Below are positions 1 to 10,700 of a stretch of DNA of 42,329 bases, in pieces. The stretch is from a virus, in IMG/VR virus record IMGVR_UViG_3300010372_000006, positions 1 through 42,329 of that record; one strand, given 5' to 3'. A program made the position numbers and the translations under genes. Numbering within the stretch: position 1 is the first letter of the stretch; every line of letters starts with the position of its first letter. A model generated the notes under the pieces. That model made no database searches. It had not been told where the DNA came from and saw only the letters and a program-made list of their open reading frames with translations.

Positions 1-236
1 AAGAAGTTCATTAACCTGTACTGACTGGCAAGGCCTGTTCGCCGTTGTTCGCTGAAATCCGATTAATCCATCTTATCTCCATGACTATAAAGGCATATTT
101 CCGCCTTACCGTCCGCCTCTGTCCGCTCACAGTCGTTTCAATCCGAGAAAAAAGCGGGTAGATTTGCGGGTATCATGCGGGTATCAAAGCGGGTACCCGC
201 AAGCAGCCGAACAACGAACATGCAGCGGGAATCACA
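1..236. other. Prophage left end: putative attachment and integrase control region
   Basis: This stretch has no credible gene and lies directly upstream of the integrase, where temperate phages carry attP/attL and the integrase promoter. It contains the GCGGGTA repeat cluster (154-195), listed separately, and a 9-bp inverted pair (43-51, CGTTGTTCG; 208-216, CGAACAACG). I cannot find a tRNA 3' end or the att core. Locating the core would need the other prophage end or an empty host site. The role is inferred from position. Confidence 0.4.
154..195 (+). repeat. Four direct GCGGGTA repeats (candidate integrase/excisionase arm sites)
   Basis: GCGGGTA occurs at 154-160, 166-172, 177-183 and 189-195, so successive copies are 12, 11 and 12 bp apart, close to one helical turn. 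The last copy lies within the 12-bp palindrome GCGGGTACCCGC (189-200). The cluster ends about 40 bp before the integrase start. Repeats phased like this beside an integrase are typical of arm-type binding sites or an autoregulatory operator. The repeat is seen directly; the role is inferred. Confidence 0.55.
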
Positions 237-1454
237 GTGGCCCTTACTGACCTGAAAATACGACGATCAAAGCCGGCCGAAAAAGCCTACAAGGTAGCTG
301 ACAGTGGCGGCCTGTATATCGAGGTTCGCCCGACTGGCTCAAAGCTCTGGCGCTACCGGTACCGAATCGCCGGAAAGGAAAACGTGTTTGCCATTGGCGA
401 GTACCCGGATCTCTCCCTGGCCGATGCCCGCGCCAAACGAGACGAAGCCAAGGCCCTGGTCAAGCAAGGCTTCCACCCCTCCCACGTTCGCCAGGCCGAA
501 AAGCTGGAGAACATCGCTGACGGCGGCAACACCTTTAAGGTCATTGCTCAGGAGTACATAGAGCAGAAATCCCGCACCTGGTCGGAGGACTACGCCGGGC
601 AGTTTGAGCGGGCCATGAAACTGAACGTGTACCCTCGCATTGGCAGGCTGCCCATTCGCCAAGTGACCGCTGCCCACATTCTCGAAATCATGCGCACCAT
701 TGAAAAGCGTGGTGCGCCAACATTTGCAAACCGAGTGCGCGGCTGGATCTCCCAGGTGTTCCGGTTCGCCGCATCCACCATGCGAGTGGATGCGGATCCT
801 GCCGCTGTTCTGGCTGGAGCCATTACAGTGCCAGAGCCGGAACACGCCACTCCGCTTGAGCCGGTCAGAATCGGGGAGTTTTTGAAGCGGCTGAAAAATT
901 ACGCCGGCAGGCGAACAACCTGCATTGCCCTGGAATTGCTGCTACTGACGTTCGTTCGGACAGTAGAGGCCCGCCGGGCTGAATGGCGCGACATCGACTG
1001 GGGCGATAGGATCTGGAAAATACCCGCATCCAAGATGAAGAAGCGCCGAGTGCACTGGGTGCCATTGTCGGACCAGGTGCTGAAATTGCTAGAAGAGCTG
1101 CACGGCATTACCGGCAGCGGCCAGTACCTGTTCCCGAACACTCACCGGCAAGGGATTATGGGTGCGAGGACCGTCAACCGAGCCCTGGAAAACATGGGCT
1201 ACCCGCCCGGTGATGTAACTGGCCACGACTTCCGGGCGACAGCCTCCACCCTGCTCTATGAGCGCGGGTACCACGGCCCCCACATCGAACTGCAGATGGC
1301 TCACGTGAAGCGGGACAAAACCGAAGCGGCCTACAACCACGCGCAGTTTTTGCCGGAACGCAGGCAGCTCATGCAGGACTGGGCCGACTATGTAACATCC
1401 CTGGAGTCCGGGGAGAGCAATGTTGTTGGGATTCGGGCTGCTGGTCAGAAGTGA
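237..1454 (+). CDS. int: Tyrosine-recombinase phage integrase (P4-type)
   Basis: This 405-residue protein would catalyse site-specific integration and excision of the prophage. The N-terminal ~85 residues match the arm-binding DUF4102 layout (LTDLKIRRSKPAEK, then DSGGLYIEV). A SAM-like core-binding region follows at about 100-190 and the catalytic domain at about 205-390. Catalytic elements visible are the first Arg in TFVRTVEARR, the HDFRATASTLL box (HxxR) and the C-terminal AYNHA tyrosine near residue 366. The start is GTG at 237; the upstream ribosome-binding site is weak (GGGAA). It is one of only two + strand genes, opposite to the phage operon. Length and motifs are complete, so it is probably functional. 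Confidence 0.95.
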   Translation: MALTDLKIRRSKPAEKAYKVADSGGLYIEVRPTGSKLWRYRYRIAGKENVFAIGEYPDLSLADARAKRDEAKALVKQGFHPSHVRQAEKLENIADGGNTFKVIAQEYIEQKSRTWSEDYAGQFERAMKLNVYPRIGRLPIRQVTAAHILEIMRTIEKRGAPTFANRVRGWISQVFRFAASTMRVDADPAAVLAGAITVPEPEHATPLEPVRIGEFLKRLKNYAGRRTTCIALELLLLTFVRTVEARRAEWRDIDWGDRIWKIPASKMKKRRVHWVPLSDQVLKLLEELHGITGSGQYLFPNTHRQGIMGARTVNRALENMGYPPGDVTGHDFRATASTLLYERGYHGPHIELQMAHVKRDKTEAAYNHAQFLPERRQLMQDWADYVTSLESGESNVVGIRAAGQK

Positions 1455-1514
1455 TGGATCGGCAGAAAGGCGCCAGGCGGAGTTTTCGGAGAGGGCTATC
1501 AGGCAGGAGGAATT

Positions 1515-1727
1515 ATGCGGTTCAGTAAAACCAAAAAGCTCGGAAGCCAGGACGCCATCGTGGCTTTAATTTTTATAGCTTGCACCTTCATGGCGCTGTA
1601 CGTAGGCTCACTTCGAGAGATAAGGCAGCAGCAATCCGTCATCCTGGAAATGCGGGACGTAATGAGTGGCGGCCAGCTTCGGGAGGTTGAGAGGCGACTC
1701 GAGTCCCGAGCCAGTGCAGGCGGATAA
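1515..1727 (+). CDS. Small single-pass membrane protein downstream of integrase
   Basis: This 70-residue protein has a strong ribosome-binding site (AGGAGG, 5-6 bases before the ATG). It has a basic N-terminus (MRFSKTKKLG), one hydrophobic segment at about residues 14-34 (IVALIFIACTFMALYVG), and a charged, probably helical tail rich in Glu, Arg and Gln. It follows int on the same strand, separated by 60 bp. The topology suggests an inner-membrane anchor with a cytoplasmic or periplasmic coiled coil. I do not recognise the family. Its place beside int, outside the lytic operon, fits a gene expressed in the lysogen, which is inference. Confidence 0.6.
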   Translation: MRFSKTKKLGSQDAIVALIFIACTFMALYVGSLREIRQQQSVILEMRDVMSGGQLREVERRLESRASAGG

Positions 1728-1750
1728 AGACCGTCCATGGCCAGCATCGG

Positions 1751-4700
1751 TCAGTCAGTCTCGTTATAGAGGCGGTTAAAACGGTCAATCTCCTTCTTCA
1801 TCCGCTGCTCCACCATCTCCATCCGGCGGATCTTCGCTTTCTCTGACAGCGTGCGACTGCCTTCAATGCGGTCTCGCTGCTCCCTGAGCTGGCTGAGGCG
1901 TTTTTCTGTTGCGTCCACAATCGGCTTCAGGCGGAGCTTTTCACGATAATCTCGCACGAAATCGACGCGCTCCCGCCCGGTGATCGCCTCCCGCCTACTC
2001 ACGATCTGATTGATTTCGTCGCGCCGACGGTAGAATTTGGACTGATCCTCATAGGGCAGCACTCGGCCGCTCAGCTTGCGCACGAATGGAATTTCCCGGT
2101 CTTCAAGCTCTTCAGGTGACGACAGCTTTTCGACAAAGTTTACCGAGCGGTTTGTGAAGAAGTCGTAGGCCCCGCCACCGTAGTAGCCAACCAGGTACCG
2201 CATCACGTCCGGGCTGAGATCCACCGCCCCGCTCATTTGCTCGTTGCCGCCCGTGGCACTGTTCAGGCTTTGCGCCAGGATTTTGTACATCTCTGGCGTG
2301 CTCCGGAAATTCATCGCACTGTCTGGCTTCGGCGTGCCGAACGGGAAATTTTCCTTGAAGATGGGGCCGCCCATGAAGTTCTCATTCAGAGAAATGCTGG
2401 CAACCGGCCTCAGGATTGTCGGCGTCACGTTCTTGATGAGCGCGCCATACGCCTCCTCGGACTGCTCGAAGCCGATGGGCGAGAAGCTGCCAAGCGTGGC
2501 CAGGGTTACGTTGCTGGCTGCATCCATAGCGGTCTGGCTTTCGCTGAACAGCAAGTGCTCGGCCTGGGCGCCCATTACCGGGAAAATGTTGTAGCCGTAT
2601 GGCAGAGGAATCGTCCAGTATTCCCCGGGCTCGCCACCCACCAGCGACTTCATGATAACGATGTTCCGCTCTTTCACGTAGTCGGGCACCTTGTCCCACC
2701 AGTTCACCTCGTCGTCGTCGTCACCGGCCACAAGGCGGTTCAGCAGTGACAGCATAAACCCGCTCACGGCCATGCCGGCCGCAATCTTCTGAGCCTTATT
2801 CATGCGACCCCACATCGGGTCGCCCTTCCTGCCGTTCAGTCGGCCCAGGGTGCGCACGAAGTTATTGGTGCCCTGAACTGAGGCGTTGGCGAACATGTAG
2901 ACCGCATTAATGGCCGTGCCAAGCTCACCCCGACGGTTGAAGTTCACGGTCATGTTCTTGGCCAGGCTGGCCGCTTTCTCTCGGCTCACTCCGGCGTCAA
3001 TCGCGTTCACGTAGGCCGACAGCCGCACGCCGTTTTCAATGGCGCTATTGGTGTTCTCCACCCAGTCCGTCGTCCACCGGAATGCCCGGCGCAAGCCGTT
3101 CAGGCTGATTGGTCCGCCGCTGGCCATCTTCACCAGCTTCTCGATGTCCTGTACCTGGCCGTCTATGTCCTTCATGTCAAACCAGCCGGTTTTTGCACCA
3201 TCGGCACGGAACTGGTCAAAGTGTTTCTGCCACTCCCCCGCTTTGCCCTCCAGGGCCTTGCCTTTCAGGCTGGCGTTAATCGCTCGAATGGCGGTGCCGG
3301 TGTCCTTCAGGGTTTTGGCGGCAATCTTCTCGCCGGCAATCTTCCCATCTTCGGCTGTCTGCTCAGACGTCAGGTTCAAGAGCGCGGTTTGAATGTCCCG
3401 GGAGAAGTTGGAGATCACGAACTCCGGGTTGTAACTGGTATTGAGCGACGACATAACGCGAGTGACGGCGCCCAGCGCCCGAACCAAAACCCCGTTCACG
3501 TCAGGCCCGACATTGCGCATGGCGTTCATCAGGCGCTCGTCTTCGATTTTCACGTAAAGGGTTTTGCCGTCCTCCTTCACGGTGAAATACCGGTCGCTCA
3601 TCATGGCCATGGGCACCACCTGCTCCCTGACCTCAATGCGCGCTTTACCGGTGGCGGGGTCTTTCACTCGAACCGGCTTGCGCTCAACCTCCGGGTTTTC
3701 CTCGGTGTAAACCTTCCAGTAGCTGTCGTTCGGGAACTCGCGCACCAGGTTTAGGAAGGTCTGGCCAACCTCGTTTTTCCGGTGACGCAGAACGGCTTCG
3801 GACAAATCGCTTATGGCGTAAGCGACTGGCGAGGCTGACAGGCTGCGCCGGCCGCCTGCAATCTTGGATTCAACACCCGAAATGGCAAAGCCCTTGCCAA
3901 TACGGGGACGCCCATCCTGAGATTCGTCGGCAGCCCAGCCTTTGAGCGGCACGTAATTCTGGTATGTGGCTTCCCAGGCGCCTATAGCGTCGGAGTCCAA
4001 GAGGCCTGCTTCCTGCAGGATTGAGCGGCGCCTTTCCAGCATCCGGTAAACCTGATCAGCCAGCATCTTGTACTCGCCCAGTTTTCCGGATTGCTCGATT
4101 CTTCCGATTACCCCCCTGGCCTCGGCATCGGTCATGCCAGAACCGCCGTCCGGCATTTCCTCGTTGCGCTCGGCGATAACCGCGTTACGCTCTGGTGCGT
4201 GCTTGGCGTACAGGTACTCGTCCAGCTGCTCCAGGCTCACTTCGTATTCCGCCATATCCCGGGCCAGCGGCTCTACCATTTGCTCCTGAATCAAGCGGAT
4301 ATCGTTTTCGACTTTGCCGTGAAACAGCTCTTCGGCCATGTAGGCGTCTGCGCTTTCCGGGATATCGCCAGCGACCTGTTTGATTTGCTCCTGCACGCCT
4401 TTCAAGACGGTGAACTTGTCGGCGATTTTGGCCACTGCACGGCGCACAAGCGTGTCACTGGGAGCGCTGAAGGGCTGGGCGTCCAGTACGGGAATATCAG
4501 CATCGTCGTCCGACTGGCCGGTTTCGAACTCGCTTCCCGGCTCTCGGATTATGCTTGGATCGCTCGGATCAAAGGCGCCGGTGTTGTCGGTGGCGGATTT
4601 GATTTGCTCGGCCGCTGGTACAAAGTAAAGCGACCCATCCTTGCCGTTCACGATGATGCCGTCGTGCTCCCCATCCTCCATGGCGTCAAGCAGTCGGCTG

Positions 4701-7700
4701 GTATTTTGATCGAAGTAATTGGTTTCGTTCTTTTCTACATCTACCGTCAACGGGTTCTGAAGCGAAAGATAGGCTTCAATAACCCTCGGGGAATCGCCCT
4801 CTCTCTGGTTCCCGTCAAGATCCTCTGGCTCTGTGTAGAATTCAGCGTCTTCGTAATCAGAATGAAAGTGCGCGCCAGACAGGTCATCTTCGGTGTATGG
4901 CGTGTTTTCGCCAGTTCGACTCATGTCGAAAACATCAAACTCTTGTCTGGTTCCGTGGTAGACGATCAGCGGATTTCCGCCATCATCCACCACCTTGCTA
5001 TCACCAAACCACTCGCGGAAGGCATCGGTTTTGGTCTGGCCAAACTCGGCCTCACCCTCACCTACTCGCAATGATTTTTTCGGAATCCTGTCCATAAAGT
5101 TTGGCTGGTACCTTACTCTTTCTGCTTGCGCCAGGCTGAACCCTTCCGGCGTGGCGATATCAACGACAATGCCGTCGCGCATCAAGTTAGACAAGTTTCG
5201 CGCTTGCTGCTCAGTTTCCACAACAACGAAGCCGCGACCGCCAGACCCGGAGGCCCGGAACATGCGGCGCAGCGCTGCCACGGCTTCCCTGCGGTCTTTT
5301 GGCGGGGTCATATATGACAGCTTCTCCACCATGCTGTAAGGCATGGAGCTGATCAGGGTCACGTCCAGCTTTGCAGACGTGCCAATCAATACGGCTCTGC
5401 CCGGCTCTTGCAGCTGCTTGGCTGCAGAGGCGGCCTTCTTTGGGTCGTTAATCCGGAATCCGAGCAGGTCGTGCGGCTTCTCTGGGCTCGTCCAGAAATC
5501 CGCGGATTGCAGGCTTTCATCCTGCTTTGTGTATGCGGCGCCTTCGGCGCTGATCACCGAGTATTCGTTTGTATCCACAACAACGTGATCAATAAACCCG
5601 CCCACTCTTGAGGCCACCTTCCTGGTGAAATCTATGTCTGCCTTCGATGGGCCGGATTTCCCGGAAGGATGATTGTGCAGCATGTAGTAACCGTCTGCAT
5701 CGGTGTCGGCCATTGTGCGCTTGAGGTCGCCCACAATGCTGTCCAGGCCATCGAATGCCACAGAGGCAGGCAGGCGCGACGTAATGCCTTGCTCGGAGAC
5801 CACTTCGCCCTTCTTGGTCAGAATGAAGCGGAAAGTTTCAAACCGGGGGTCGCGGTACACCTGGGCCAGCGCGGCCAGATCTCTCGGGTTCTGAACCTTG
5901 TTGCCGATCAGTTGGTTGGGCTTTCCTTCCTGGAAGTTTTTGTAGATTCGGGCACCAAGTAGGGAGATCTCGCCTCCGTCAGCACCAAGGAGCCCGTTTC
6001 GCTTATAGCGATTGTTGAGCTGTCGGAATAGATCCTGAAGCGCGGAGCGGCCTTCATTGATCTGCTCTTGTTGGGTGTCCGGCCTTGTTTCGAGGCTTTC
6101 ATACGGGTCTTTCTCGCTGTTTCGGCTGATCTCGCTGCTTGCCTGATCGTTGCCGGCGTTGCTTGAATCCGGCTGGTAGGCTTGCTTCTGAGCTGTCGAT
6201 AGATCCGCGCCGGTCAACTGCTCGGCCTTCCACATCGACTGATTATTCAGCTTGCGGCGCCAGGCCGTTTCGCTCGGGGTCCAGCGGAAGCCGGCACCCT
6301 TCATCGCCTTGCGAACATCGGCGCCAGGCTTCTCGTCGTGTAGTATGCGAACGTACCCTGCATTGTAGTCGAGCTCAACCGTTCCGCCATCGAAGTCAGC
6401 GGATACAAGACCGCCCACGGCGCCCGCAACTTCCTTGCGCGCCTCCAGCTCTTCAATGCGCTTTTTCACGCGGCGAATTTCTGCGTTGTTGTTGGATAGC
6501 GAGTAGGAAGGGAAGCCGACACGACCAGCGAAGTCCGGCTCCAGGATCTCGCGTGCCATTGCATCAGAGAGGCCTGCTTCATCCTGCAGTTGCTGAATCT
6601 TCCCTGCCTCATCGAGCTTTTTGTTGCGAGCTATCTTGTTGGCGGCCTTCATCTGGGATTGCGCCTGCTCCAGCCCGTCCAGCTTCGCGCGCAATTTGCT
6701 GATTGCGTCTGAGTCGGTGGATGAGATGGCGGCGCTTTCCGGGGTCAGTTTTTTAGCGATGCTCTTCTGCGCTTTGTCACGCCACGCCAAAAACTCTTCC
6801 ACCCGTTTATGCTCTGCGTTCAGTCGCTTCTGGTTTCGCTGAGCCGGGAATTTTGAGCCGCCCGTAATCATGGTGCTCATAGTCCGGGACTTGGCAGCCA
6901 GAACGGCGCTATTGTGCTTCAGGTAATTGGCCTTATAGCGCTGCAGCTCGGCAGATAGCGTTGCTTGCTTTTCTTCGGTGTCTGCCAGCTTTGACATGCG
7001 GTCGTGCAGCGACAGCATTTCCTGCAGGTACTCCATCTGCTCCTGAATGGCTCGGCCATCAGGGCTGAAAGAGATCCCGCTATATGCGTCTCTGGCTGAC
7101 TGATATGACACGTCGTCTGCGGACACATCAATCGGCAACTCTCGGGCTTTCTCTGACAGCTTGCTCAGCTCATCCCACAGCTCGGGCTTGCCTGGCCGGC
7201 GCCGTGCCGGCTTGCTGTCTTGCTGGCTGGTTGCTGACTTCTGGCCCTCAGTGTACGCAGCCTTTTTCTCGGCCTGCTTCATCAGAGTCTTGATATAGTC
7301 TGAAGATTCTTTTCTGCCAAAAGCGCTCTCGATGCGATCCATCATGTTCAGGGGTCGCATTATCACCGCTTCAAACTCAACGGTGGGGTGTTCGCGGCCA
7401 ATCTCTCGCCACACGCCCTTCAAGGCCTCGATGTCGCGCGCTCGATCCTGTTGACTGGCCTGCGGTTGCGCTTCGGCAAACGATCCTTCCGGTGCCAGCG
7501 CCTCCACCGGTATCAGGCTGCTGTTGGGCGAGGTCTCGGAATCCGTTACCCGCCAGTTCTTCGGATTTCGGCGCTCAACAACGCCAATGCTGCCGTGCGG
7601 CTCACTCGGGCTTGTGTATGGGCGGTGCACTTTGTCGCCCTTGCGCAGCTTCTTCAAGTCTTTCTGGCGCTGATCGTAGGCGCGCCACTGCTCGGGGTGG

Positions 7701-10700
7701 TTCTTCTTGGAATTTTCCAGCGTGTTTTGCGCTTGCTTTAGCTTTACCCATTCGCTCAGTAGGCCAGATTCCGTTGCCGAAACCTTGGTCCCTTTTTTCG
7801 CCTGCAGGAACAGCTGCGAGTTTTGAGTTTTTACCGACTCTCGAAGGCCGACAAGCTCGTGCATCAGCCTTTCCGCCGTATTGATTGTGCCATCCTGGTT
7901 GGCAGAGCCGGGCCGGTAATCCTGGTAGCCTTCAAGCTCTTTGCCGGTATCGGCCACCATCTGAGCAACAGCGCCTTCGTTGCCGAACGGGAACATTCGT
8001 ACATTCGGCTCCTGGCCCTGCGCGTCTTTCGTCAGGAAACTCGGCATATCTTCGAGAAGCTGAGACGGAATGACTTCGGAGAGCTTGGGCGCTACTGCAC
8101 CATGCCGCTCATTGGCGCGGGCAATGCTGACCTCGACGCTGCCGTTCCGGCTAAACTTAAAGCTAACCTGCTCAGCCTCGCTGTCAGTGCTGGCCATGGT
8201 TGATCCAGACTTGTCCTGAATGCGACGGTATCCCTGATCCTCAAGGTGCGCTTCCAGCCTGGCGCGCTCGCTTTTGCTGATTACGGTTTTGTAGTTGGAA
8301 TAGTCCACGCCCTCGGTTTCGGCGGATTTTTTTGCCTTTCCGGTCAGCCGCTTAAATACCGCCTCGCCCTTTTGGGCCTGCTCTTGCTGGACTGCCTCTG
8401 AGGGTTGGCGCGGTTGGCCAGATCCAACTTTCTGGACTGTCACGCCATTACGCTGCGCGCCCAGCACCTCTCCATAGGACAGGGAAGTGCGCCCCCGATC
8501 ACCGACAACCTCTACGCCTGAATCGTCAATTTTGCCGACCGTGTATTCTTGCCCGGCACTGGCGTAACCCACGTCACCATCCAGGGTGATTTTGTCACCG
8601 GTGCGAGCGCCGTCAAGCCATGACTCAATCGCTTTTATCTTGCGGCTTTGCGGCTTTTTAGGTTGGCTTTTCGGGGTTACGCCTGGCTCCGTCTGCACCC
8701 CTACTTCGGCGTCTTCAGCTCTGTCACGCCATGCCGCTTCACCATCTGCTCCCATAGAGGGCTCGGGGTCAGCGCTTTTCTCACTGTCGCTCCTGCTCGA
8801 TAGATTGTCGGCTTGCTCTGCTCCTGCTTGCTCATCCGTCGTGCCTTCTGGCTGATCAAACATATTGCCCTGGCCACGCGCTTCGGCCTGGTCAATCGGG
8901 CTGTCACTGCCGGTCAGGGTAAAGTCATCGGCTTCGGCATCAGCCTGGGCGCGCTGCTCCTCTTCGCGGCGGCGGGCGGCCTCTGCCTGTTCGGCCCGTT
9001 GTCGCTGCCGCTCCTGCTCGGCCAGATCTTGCTCGGTTTGCGCCTGCAGATCCAGCGCAGGGGTTACGCCTTCCGGTTGTCCGCCTTGATCTGCTCCAGC
9101 GGCGTCTGGCTCAGGTACTCGTTCACTTGCTCGTTGCTTTTGCCCTGGCGCTTCAGTCGCTCTGCCGCTCTGTGCCGGATCAGGTCGTCCGCCGCCCGGT
9201 TCATTTGCTCCCTGTTCATGGTTCATCAACTCCCGTTTCAGGTCTTTGACCACATCGGCCCGCTTTTCGCCATCGTACACCCGGCGGGCGGCGCGGTTCA
9301 CCATGTCATTCAATACCGGCGTAGTGGTTACCCGGCCAATCAGGTCCAGGGTGCGGGCGCTCTGCTCGGTAATGCCTTCGTTCGCCTCTGTGGCGATCTG
9401 GTTGCCCGCTTCGCTGGCTCGGTCTGCGTTATCGTTCAGGCTCTTGAAAAGCCGCTTGTCGGAGTTCAGGCGCTGCCTGAGCGAGTCCAGCACCTTGAGG
9501 CGATCTTGCATCAGGCTGACTTCTTGCGCGTCATCCCCGAACAACCCGCCCTGCTCGCCTTGCGCCTCGGCAAATTCAGCTGCACGGATTTCGTTAATCA
9601 GCAACTGGCGCTGGTATTCGGTTTGCGGCTCCACCCTCTGGAACGCATCGGCGGCGGCCTCTTGCCGCCCCTCTTGCTCGAAGCTGCGGCCAATCGCGGC
9701 GCCGTCTTTCTCGCTCAGCTGGCCAGCGGTAACCATGCCAAACACGTTATCGCCCAGGCCAGCCAACGATTCGCCGTCGCGCACCACCTGGCTGGACGGC
9801 AGATCGAATGTCTTGCGCACCTCAGTTGTCGGCACGTCGCTGTCACGGAACACCTTGGCCACGTCTACAGGCTCTGCCTTGCCATCGGCAATATTGTTCA
9901 TGGCCGCCTCTACCCGGGCGCCGGCAACGTCTACGCCGTCGGATTCATTCACAATGCGGGCGTTGATTTCACCCTGGCCCAACCGGCGGGCAAGGTCCAC
10001 GCGGTGGTGGCCGTCCGCCACGAACAGGGAGCCGTCATTCCGGCGATGAAGCAATACAGCGCCGGCGCGGTTATCATCCCACCTCTGAACGCCAGATAGG
10101 CGCTGATCTACGCCTTGATCGTTTACGCGGGAGCGGAACTGGTACTGCTGTGGATCAACCTGGATTTGATCGACCGGAACACGGAAAACGCCGGTGCCGT
10201 TGTCGGTCATGGTTTGCTGTTCCGGTTCTAGCTGGCTTTCCGTTGTCGGCTCCTGCTCAGCCTGCTGCGCCTGTGGAACCTCCAGCTCAGCGCTGAAATC
10301 AGATGGCATTGGCCCCGGCTGCTGGCTCAAATCAAGGCCGCGCGGCTGCTCAGGCTGGGTGGGAGCGCTTTCTTCGGTTACCGGCTCAGCTTTCTGCTTC
10401 CATTGCGGGGTTTCTGGCTGCGCCTGGCCTGTGCCCGGATCTTGCGGCGCTACCTGTTGAGCGCCTGGGTCAAGGATCGGCGTATCATCAAGCGGCTGAC
10501 CCCCCTTACCTTCCTCTCCAGGCTGATTGCCAGTGCCGGGCTTCTGCATCGCTGTTTTGGCTTCTTGGCCAGCCTGAGTGCTTGAGCCGGCAACGGTGCC
10601 ATAAACGCCACCACCAACGGCGCCACCAAGCCCCCGATCTACACCTTCGGCCAGAGTCATTTCCTTGCCGGTGCCCAGCCTCTCACCGGCGTACTCAATA

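Noticed and set aside
1-150. tRNA or tmRNA 3' end as integration site
   Set aside because: I looked for a T-arm and CCA end and found no convincing structure, so no att core is claimed.
4091-5074. + strand open frame (327 codons) opposite the giant gene
   Set aside because: It is antisense to the ART-like and downstream segments and has no recognisable domain; a by-product of codon bias.
8813-10099. Long + strand open frame (428 codons) opposite the giant gene
   Set aside because: It lies wholly antisense to the polyvalent gene, has no ribosome-binding site or domain pattern, and is rich in residues typical of antisense frames of high-GC genes.
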